Part shown: positions 5,274 to 10,206 of the stretch, in pieces | Position numbering within the stretch: the stretch's first letter is position 1 | Layout of the letters: every line of letters begins with the position of its first letter | NCBI GenBank assembly: GCA_027623815.1 | Contig: JAQBUV010000078.1 | Coordinates: 1-10,206, forward strand | Length of the DNA: 10,206 nt | Source: Casp-Chloro-G3 sp002816715 | GTDB taxonomy: Bacteria; Chloroflexota; Dehalococcoidia; Lucifugimonadales; UBA3495 | Direction: 5' to 3' | Made by a program: the position numbers and the translations under genes | Notes under the pieces: generated by a model | Database searches by the model: none | The model's input: the letters and a program-made list of their open reading frames with translations, nothing else | What the model was told of the DNA's origin: nothing

Positions 5274-6395
5274 CTAACCCTCCGTTTCAATGGGCAACTC
5301 CAGGCGAAAAGTAGCCCCCCGGTCCAAATCGCTTTCCACCCGGAGTCTCCCATTGTTCTGACGAATGATAGAATCACTCACACTAAGCCCTAGCCCGGCG
5401 TTCTCGCCAATATCACGAGGGCTGATGAACGGGTCAAAAGCTTTATCGATGCGAACCGGGTCAATGGATGAGCCATTATCGCTAATATCCAGCCTGACGT
5501 AGCCGCTGTCCTGACTAGATGTAATAATTATTTCGCCTTCACGTCCCACCAACATTATTGCTTTTTGCGCGTTGGTCAAGACATTCAGAATAGCCTGCAC
5601 CAACTGATAAGGGTCAGCGGTTACCTGAGGAAGTCCATCAAATAGCCGGTAAATAATCTTAATTTCACTTTTCTCAAAGTCCTCTTTTTTCAGAGAGATA
5701 GCCTGCTCTACAATGCTGTTGATATTCACCAATACTTTAGTTGGCTGGGTATTTCGGGACAGTTGGTTCAATTCCGAAACTACCTTCTTGATTCGCTGAG
5801 ATGCCGCGAATACATTGTTTAGTTGTACCAAATCCCCCTCAGAGTGACTCCCATCCAGCAGCATTTCAGTGTAGCCTTGAATGACTCCCAGAGGATTATT
5901 GATTTCGTGACCTACTCCAGCGGCAAATTGAGCTATTGAAGCCAATCTCTGGGCTTCTCGCGACTGTTTTTCGCTATTTTCCCGGGAATCCTGGGCCAAC
6001 TTTTGCCCAGTGATATCAGTCTTAACAACGACCGCCCTGGTTACCTGCTGAGAATCCTTGACGATATTGAGCAGAAAACTGTACCAGGCCGACTCACCAG
6101 AAACAGCGGCAACATCCATCTCAAATCTGACCGGCCCGCCCGTCTGAAACACTTGATCAACATACCGCTGGAGCATTTCTTGACGCGATAGTTCAAATTG
6201 GGAATATACGCTATCCCCAACCAAGACCTCAGCCTCAGCCAAGTAATTCTGATGGTTGGTAAATAAGACAACGCCTTTCTCGTCGATCAATGTAATGGAG
6301 TCGGCAAAGCTCCCAATAATCGCCAACCAATCCTGGGCAGTTCCCAAGAACGCTGGTTCGGTCGGAATTTGATTATCGGCGGATGAAGTAACCAT
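5274..6395 (-). CDS. Soluble PAS-domain sensor histidine kinase
   Basis: 373 residues. A PAS/PAC sensor domain occupies about 20-130 (ADSITLIDEKGVVLFTNHQ, ending AVVVKTDITGQKL), a short linker follows, then the dimerisation domain with phosphoacceptor His163 in GHEINNPLGVIQGYTEML, and an ATPase domain with N box ILNVLTNAQKAI (269-280), F box AFDPF (319-323) and G2 box GLGLSVSDSI (334-343). The G1 box reads D306-NG-S-S310, so the second glycine of DxGxG is Ser. The H box and GLGLS resemble PAS kinases of the NtrB/AtoS type. There is no membrane segment, so it should sense a cytoplasmic signal. No response regulator is adjacent: an orphan in this window. The ATG at 6393-6395 has only a weak GGGG upstream. 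Base composition is more AT-rich than the enzyme genes around it. Confidence 0.92.
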   Translation of the reverse strand: MVTSSADNQIPTEPAFLGTAQDWLAIIGSFADSITLIDEKGVVLFTNHQNYLAEAEVLVGDSVYSQFELSRQEMLQRYVDQVFQTGGPVRFEMDVAAVSGESAWYSFLLNIVKDSQQVTRAVVVKTDITGQKLAQDSRENSEKQSREAQRLASIAQFAAGVGHEINNPLGVIQGYTEMLLDGSHSEGDLVQLNNVFAASQRIKKVVSELNQLSRNTQPTKVLVNINSIVEQAISLKKEDFEKSEIKIIYRLFDGLPQVTADPYQLVQAILNVLTNAQKAIMLVGREGEIIITSSQDSGYVRLDISDNGSSIDPVRIDKAFDPFISPRDIGENAGLGLSVSDSIIRQNNGRLRVESDLDRGATFRLELPIETEG

Positions 6396-6691
6396 TTCAG
6401 AAACCCCAATCAGGTATCGTTACTAAACCGAAGCTCACATTATGCAAGTATAATTTTTTAGTTGGATTTATGTGTGCAGCTTAATAATACTCACAGTTCT
6501 CGGTTGTGTTACATAAGACAAGTGTGTATTCTGTGTGATTTAATATGCTTGATTCAAAGCATTTATCTAGTTATACACTTCCAGTAATCATATTAGAATT
6601 AATTTCGCTTGATCGTTTTCAGTCAACTTGTGCCAATATACTATCTTTATCGTAAACCAACCCTGACCCGTCAATAAGTTAGAATTTAAGT
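6396..6691. promoter_or_regulatory. AT-rich divergent control region
   Basis: A 296-bp gap between divergent genes, roughly two-thirds A+T by count over 6421-6480. Candidate -10 hexamers toward the kinase (minus strand: TATACT, CATAAT) and toward the membrane protein (TATACT 6637-6642, TAGAAT 6680-6685) are present, but none has a good -35 at standard spacing. A small palindrome ATGCTT-GATTCA-AAGCAT (6545-6562) could be a regulator site. No gene is seen. Confidence 0.4.
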
Positions 6692-7180
6692 ATGGACAGT
6701 AGTAAGACAACCCGCCAAACCCTCGTCGGCGCCATTATTAAGCTTTTAGTCGGCCAAGACTTGGAGCAAGCTCGCAAAAGAATGCGCAATGCTTGGCTGG
6801 CCGGATTTATATGGTCAGGAGTGGTTTTTATTAACACTGCGACCGCCATATGGGGTCTGGTCCCAGGAACAGAAGAAAGGCTAAATTTAGGACTATTTAT
6901 TTTCGCCCTGGTCGAGGTTGGTATAGTTGCTTTCCTGTCTTACGGCGTTTTGCAGCGGAGACGACAAGCCGCCACCGCCTTGTTCTTCTACTTCTGGATT
7001 AGCCGAATATTCTGGATTACGACGGGCATTATCGGTCTCGCCACGATCCTCGATATCACCAGGTTTCTGGTTTGGCAGGTGCTGCCCGCCTACCTATTCT
7101 TCCAGGGCTTACGAGGCGCTTGGACTTACTACCACCTGACTCATCCTGAGTACCCGGCCAAAACCCAATTGCAAACATAG
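6692..7180 (+). CDS. Small four-helix integral membrane protein, unknown function
   Basis: 162 residues; I do not recognise a family. A charged N-terminal segment (about 1-33, including DLEQARKRMRNAW) precedes four hydrophobic stretches at about 34-57, 65-88, 94-118 and 122-142, followed by a short polar tail (HLTHPEYPAKTQ). Arginines 89-91 (QRRRQ) after helix 2 probably face the cytoplasm, which would place both ends inside. There are no catalytic motifs. No Shine-Dalgarno sequence precedes the ATG; TAGAAT at 6680-6685 would put transcription start almost on the ATG, so the message could be leaderless. It is divergent from the histidine kinase and shares its AT-rich control region, so the two could be functionally linked (membrane partner or target), but this is inference. 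A strong terminator follows. Confidence 0.8.
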   Translation: MDSSKTTRQTLVGAIIKLLVGQDLEQARKRMRNAWLAGFIWSGVVFINTATAIWGLVPGTEERLNLGLFIFALVEVGIVAFLSYGVLQRRRQAATALFFYFWISRIFWITTGIIGLATILDITRFLVWQVLPAYLFFQGLRGAWTYYHLTHPEYPAKTQLQT

Positions 7181-7220
7181 CCAACGCCGAGCATCAAATT
7201 AAACCCTGATTGTAGATAAG

Positions 7221-7255
7221 AAAACGCCCCGGACTACTTAGATCCGGGGCGTTTT
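7221..7255. terminator. Strong bidirectional intrinsic terminator
   Basis: AAAACGCCCCGGA (7221-7233) pairs perfectly over 13 bp with TCCGGGGCGTTTT (7243-7255) around a 9-nt loop. A GC-rich core and T runs on both strands let it serve both the membrane protein gene (stop 40 bp upstream) and the convergent flavin oxidoreductase gene (stop 33 bp away on the other side). Confidence 0.92.
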
Positions 7256-7288
7256 AACCTATCTAGACCCCATATTGTTTAGGTTAGG

Positions 7289-8437
7289 TCAGTTACTAAA
7301 AGCGGGCATAACCTCTTCAGCAAACTTCGTCAATTGGTCTTTGAACACCTGCAAAGGCATTCCCATAACCGACCCCAAATTAATCCGCTCTATGCCCGGG
7401 TATTGCTCTTCAACCTTCTTTAGATGTTCTATGATCTGTTCCGGCGGGCCGCACAGCCAGGCTTTACTCGCCGACGCCGCCTCTAACGTGGGCAATTCTA
7501 CGCTAGGAGCGCTGCCTGGATTGGCGACAGCATCAACTTGCGCCTGGTCCATCCGCATCAGGCCCAGGGGTGCCGCAAATTTCATGCCTTCCTCAAAATA
7601 AGGACGGGCCTCTTTAATCGCCTTCGCTTCGGTCTCCCCAATGAAAAAACGATACCCCAAAGCGATATCCTCACCCAGTTTCAACTGCTTGCCATGATTG
7701 GCGGCAGCTTCCTGGTACATGGACAACCGCCCCGGCAGTACATCTTGCGGAGTGTTGGCGATCAACGCCTTGATGCCCATCTTGGCCATGAAATCCACGC
7801 CTTTGGGGTTACCACTTACCAGAGGTTGCCAAATCTGCACCGGATGAGTCGGTCGGGGCACCAGAGATATTTTCTCCAGTTCGTAGCCTCGATAGGGTAC
7901 CTTGGCCGGAATCTTATAGTGCTTGCCCTGATGGGAAAAGAACTCTTCATTGAAGGCTTTTAGAATCACCTCAATCTGTTCTTCAAATAGCTCGCGGTTG
8001 GCGTCACTATCCAGCATTGGCGAGCCAAAAGTCTCCACCTCTCTGGAATGATAACCACGGCCAACCCCAAACATCACCCGACCGTTAGTCAAGATATCAG
8101 CCATCGCAAAGTCTTCGGCCAAACGCAAAGGGTGCCACATTGGAGCGATATTAAATCCGCAGCCGAACCTTAGCTTCTCCGTCTGAGTGGCCAGGTACAA
8201 ACTCATCATCAACAGATTTGGGATACATTCGTATCCCTCAGGCTGAAAATGGTGCTCAGCCATCCAGAGTTCATCATAACCCAGCCCCTCAATATGCTGG
8301 GCTATTTCCAAAGCCCAAGAAAAAGCCCCGGCCAGTTTTTCATTAGAATACTGTCGATCATTGGCTGGAGTACCCTGTAGACCTAAATTGTCATCGACAA
8401 CATGACCGGCGTAAGACGCGCTAAACCCAAGAATCAT
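7289..8437 (-). CDS. LLM-class flavin-dependent oxidoreductase (luciferase-like monooxygenase)
   Basis: 382 residues, normal for the two-component, FMN-using bacterial-luciferase superfamily (TIM barrel), which inserts oxygen into aldehydes, alkanes, ketones or sulfonates with FMNH2 supplied by a reductase. Visible: active-site AEHHF (60-64) after GYDELWMAEHH, GCGFNIAPMWHPLRLAEDFAMADILTNGR (92-120), the flavin-phosphate region GVGRGYHSREVE (124-135), and the typical C-terminal FAEEVMPAF. The LuxA/alkanal-monooxygenase type is the nearest group I recognise; substrate not predictable. ATG start with AAGGG about seven bases upstream. It is cytoplasmic, with no reductase partner nearby. It follows two SDR genes on the same strand but 228 bp downstream with a repeat between, so it probably has its own promoter. 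A truncated relative's 3' end is at 110-160. Confidence 0.94.
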   Translation of the reverse strand: MILGFSASYAGHVVDDNLGLQGTPANDRQYSNEKLAGAFSWALEIAQHIEGLGYDELWMAEHHFQPEGYECIPNLLMMSLYLATQTEKLRFGCGFNIAPMWHPLRLAEDFAMADILTNGRVMFGVGRGYHSREVETFGSPMLDSDANRELFEEQIEVILKAFNEEFFSHQGKHYKIPAKVPYRGYELEKISLVPRPTHPVQIWQPLVSGNPKGVDFMAKMGIKALIANTPQDVLPGRLSMYQEAAANHGKQLKLGEDIALGYRFFIGETEAKAIKEARPYFEEGMKFAAPLGLMRMDQAQVDAVANPGSAPSVELPTLEAASASKAWLCGPPEQIIEHLKKVEEQYPGIERINLGSVMGMPLQVFKDQLTKFAEEVMPAFSN

Positions 8438-8464
8438 TAGATTACCCTTATTCCTTTGGAAAAT

Positions 8465-8470
8465 ATTGTA
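8465..8470 (-). promoter_or_regulatory. Candidate -10 box of the flavin oxidoreductase gene
   Basis: TACAAT on the minus strand, 27 bp before the ATG; predicted leader about 20 nt. No matching -35 at 16-18 bp. A perfect TTGACA (minus strand, 8519 to 8514) lies 43 bp further upstream, too far to pair with it. Confidence 0.3.
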
Positions 8471-8531
8471 TTAAACTCAATTGGTTTGGATGCTACTAGG
8501 GGATGCCAGAGTTTGTCAACGTGTCTCGCCG

Positions 8532-8630
8532 CTGCTCCATCACCCCGGCCTTGCTCCGATCGGCCAAATCTCTCCCTGGCACACGACAAATTTAATGAGC
8601 GGCACCCTCTCCCCTCAAGAGAGAAAGGGC
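8532..8630 (-). repeat. Dispersed CTCTCCC-type repeat, copy B
   Basis: On the minus strand this reads CTCTCTTGAGGGGAGAGGG, then TGCCGCTCATTAAATTTGTCGT, then a GC-rich tail ending near GGGGTGATGGAGC. It matches copy A (2301-2440) over the GGGGAGAGG-TGCCG-TC-TAAA-TGTCGT core. It fills the gap between the SDR ending at 8666 and the flavin oxidoreductase starting at 8437. A 70-codon frame (8437-8649, minus) runs through it and is not a convincing gene. Confidence 0.66.
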
Positions 8631-8665
8631 TGTTGCTAGACCCCGCCAAAAACAGTCAAATCATA

Positions 8666-9574
8666 TTATGTAGAAGTTGCAGGAGCCGGGTTATAAAGCT
8701 CCACCCCAATCGTAGCCGGAAACACTCGAATCAACTCTTCCACCGACCATCGCCCATCTTTGCTGATGGTCCTCACCGGATCTGGCTCGTTGAGCAGCGT
8801 AACCAACCCGCCGGTAACATGAAAAACATGACCATTGACGTGAGCCGACTCATCAGACGCCAGCCAGGTAACGAAAGGCGCGATATCTTCAGCTTCCCCC
8901 CGCAATTCTGAACCACCGGAGATTCCCCGAGCAGACCGCAAATTTCGAGATTCATCGGGGACACTGGTGGTCATACGAGTAGATGCGCTCGGCGCAATCG
9001 AATTGGCAGTAACTCCATATCGCCCCATATCCCGCGACACTACTCTGGTGAAGCCAGCAATGCCGTCTTTAGCCGCGCCGTAATTAGCCTGCCCCGAATT
9101 ACCATAAAGCCCGGAGGTTGAACTAAAGGTAATAATTCGGCCCGACCGCTGCTGTCGAAACACAATGCAGGCGTGCTTCACCACCGTGAATGTCCCCTTC
9201 AGATGCACCGCGATCACATCGTCCCATTCCTGCTCCGACATGTTGAAGATCATTCGGTCCCGCAAGATACCGGCGCAGGTCACCACGATGTCCAGACGGC
9301 CAAAGCTGTCCATCGCCGTCTGCACAATGCGTTCGCCGCCGTTCATGCTCACCACCGACTCGGTGCAGGCCACCGCCGTTCCCCCGGCGGCTTTGATCTC
9401 CCCCACCACCTGCTCCGCGATCGACTGGTCAAACCCCGACCCGTCCACGTTGACCCCCGGGTCTACCACCACCACTTTCGCCCCTTCCGAGGCCATCAAC
9501 TGCGCGACTCCCTTCCCTACCCCGCGGCCTGAGCCAGTCACTATCGCTACTTTGTCCTGTAATAAATTAGGCAT
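8666..9574 (-). CDS. Short-chain dehydrogenase/reductase with C-terminal extension
   Basis: 302 residues, longer than the classical SDR length of about 250. NAD(P)-binding TGSGRGVG (13-20) with Asp38 suggesting NAD; TCAG (99-102) replaces NNAG; His124 stands where Asn is usual (AVHLKGTF, as in multifunctional beta-oxidation enzymes); catalytic Ser152, Tyr165 and Lys169 are intact. The fold resembles the (3R)-hydroxyacyl-CoA dehydrogenase part of peroxisomal multifunctional enzyme/17-beta-HSD4, so hydroxyacyl-CoA oxidation is a fair guess. After the SDR core (ending near VTGG, 253-256) come about 45 residues with DGRWSVEEL and NPAP, shared with the next gene. ATG start with AAGGA nine bases upstream. 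It lies 76 bp downstream of its paralogue at 9651-10206 on the same strand: a tandem duplication, probably one operon. Confidence 0.93.
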   Translation of the reverse strand: MPNLLQDKVAIVTGSGRGVGKGVAQLMASEGAKVVVVDPGVNVDGSGFDQSIAEQVVGEIKAAGGTAVACTESVVSMNGGERIVQTAMDSFGRLDIVVTCAGILRDRMIFNMSEQEWDDVIAVHLKGTFTVVKHACIVFRQQRSGRIITFSSTSGLYGNSGQANYGAAKDGIAGFTRVVSRDMGRYGVTANSIAPSASTRMTTSVPDESRNLRSARGISGGSELRGEAEDIAPFVTWLASDESAHVNGHVFHVTGGLVTLLNEPDPVRTISKDGRWSVEELIRVFPATIGVELYNPAPATST

Positions 9575-9650
9575 TTATGATTATCCTTGACTGTTGATTG
9601 ACCTGTCTCACTAATGGAAAATAACAGGTTTTCCCCCAACTATGACATCG

Positions 9651-10206
9651 CTATCGGGGTGGCGCGGGATTCTGAATGCCCTTGGTCAAGACATTGCGGG
9701 CTTGAGGAGCCAATTCCTCCATAGTCCAGTGGCCATTGGGAGTAAAGATGGAGTTTTCAGGACGGGGCTGCGACATCAAAGACACCGTATTCCCGTAGAC
9801 CAGGAAAGTTTGACCATTGACGTTAGCCGAGTAGTCACTGGCCAAATAGCAGACAAAGGGGGCGATGCCGTTGGGATCCAGGTTTTGCAGCTCTTCTTCG
9901 TCCGACAAAGCGGCAACTCCGCCCCTGGCCCGAATCTCAGCCGCCGAATCGGGAATGGCCCCAATCATACGAGTCGTGGCTCTGGGTGCGATCGAATTGG
10001 CGGTGACTCCATATCGGCCCATATCCTTGGCAACCACCTTGGTCAATCCAGCGATTCCCGATTTTGCCGCGCCATAGTTGGCCTGGCCAGAGTTGCCCAC
10101 CAGACCTGACTGCGAACTAAAGGTAATTATCCGGCCTGACCGCTGCTGTCGAAACACAATGCAGGCGTGCTTCACCACCGTGAATGTCCCCTTCAGATGC
10201 ACCGCG
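9651..10206 (-). CDS. Short-chain dehydrogenase/reductase, 5' part outside the window
   Basis: About 184 codons are visible; the frame is open to the window edge (Ala codon 10203-10205, then VHLKGTF), so the N-terminal cofactor half, about 120 residues, lies beyond 10206. The visible part holds HLKGTF with His in the Asn position, catalytic Ser in ITFSS, Tyr and Lys in ANYGAAK, and TANSIAP. The C-terminal tail (NGHWTMEEL, ending NPAPPR) parallels that of the SDR at 8666-9574. The first 69 visible bases are identical to 9144-9212 of that gene. Internal GTG or ATG codons near the edge are not the true start. Likely the upstream gene of the pair; substrate unknown, perhaps hydroxyacyl-CoA. Confidence 0.9.
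   Translation of the reverse strand, partial: AVHLKGTFTVVKHACIVFRQQRSGRIITFSSQSGLVGNSGQANYGAAKSGIAGLTKVVAKDMGRYGVTANSIAPRATTRMIGAIPDSAAEIRARGGVAALSDEEELQNLDPNGIAPFVCYLASDYSANVNGQTFLVYGNTVSLMSQPRPENSIFTPNGHWTMEELAPQARNVLTKGIQNPAPPR
10138..10206. repeat. 69-bp block identical to 9144-9212
   Basis: Bases 10138-10206 match 9144-9212 exactly (offset 994) and continue to the window edge. Just outside the block, at 10115-10137 against 9121-9143, differences appear, and the 3' halves of the two genes diverge clearly. The identical block encodes the VHLKGTFTVVKHACIVFRQQ region. Confidence 0.9.

Noticed and set aside
8514..8519. Perfect TTGACA (minus strand) as a -35 for the flavin oxidoreductase
   Set aside because: The only good -10 (8465-8470) is 43 bp away; the hexamers at 15-17 bp spacing are poor.
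8437..8649. 70-codon minus-strand frame upstream of the flavin oxidoreductase
   Set aside because: It runs through the dispersed repeat and its peptide resembles that of the other repeat copy, so it reflects the repeat and not a gene.
1..10206. CRISPR array, tRNA, rRNA, phage or defence genes
   Set aside because: No regularly spaced repeats, no cloverleaf or rRNA-like segments noticed, and all long genes are metabolic, signalling or membrane proteins.

Overview
The window looks like bacterial chromosome from a metabolically versatile, moderately GC-rich organism. The gene mix is several short-chain dehydrogenases, a luciferase-like flavin monooxygenase, a fumarylacetoacetate hydrolase-fold enzyme, a hydroxyacid dehydrogenase and a cysteine-free carboxymuconolactone decarboxylase-like protein. 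Strong Shine-Dalgarno sites precede most genes, and dispersed palindromic repeats lie in the gaps. This resembles Chloroflexota of the Dehalococcoidia/SAR202 type, which are rich in such paralogues; that placement is inference, as no rRNA or marker gene is present.

Layout. 1-221: decayed DNA holding the last codons of a lost flavin-oxidoreductase gene and a palindromic repeat. 222-2196 (minus): a two-gene operon of a beta-hydroxyacid dehydrogenase followed by a conserved protein of unknown function, with a good promoter at about 2247-2275. 2197-2540: divergent gap with a CTCTCCC-type dispersed repeat. 2541-2921 (plus): small carboxymuconolactone decarboxylase-like protein, facing a fumarylacetoacetate hydrolase-family gene at 3117-3902 (minus); a 12-bp-stem hairpin and a second palindromic repeat lie between them. 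3903-4194: divergent control region with a promoter and a 20-bp palindrome for the hydrolase, and a 140-bp MITE-like element with perfect 18-bp terminal inverted repeats and a perfect 9-bp target duplication. 4195-4962 (plus): a short-chain dehydrogenase that has lost the catalytic Ser and Tyr. 5274-6395 (minus): a soluble PAS histidine kinase. 6692-7180 (plus): a four-helix membrane protein. 7221-7255: a strong bidirectional terminator. 7289-8437 (minus): an LLM-class flavin oxidoreductase. 8666-9574 and 9651-10206 (minus): two tandem short-chain dehydrogenases sharing a 69-bp identical block, the second cut by the window edge.

Together the enzymes suggest oxidation and cleavage of carboxylic or ring-derived organic acids and acyl-CoA-like substrates, but no complete pathway can be assigned. 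The most distinctive features are the MITE-like insertion between two divergent promoters, the catalytically altered dehydrogenase beside it, and the signs of recent sequence exchange between the tandem dehydrogenases. I found no clear sign of a wholly new defence or mobile system: no CRISPR array, transposase, phage gene, tRNA or rRNA.
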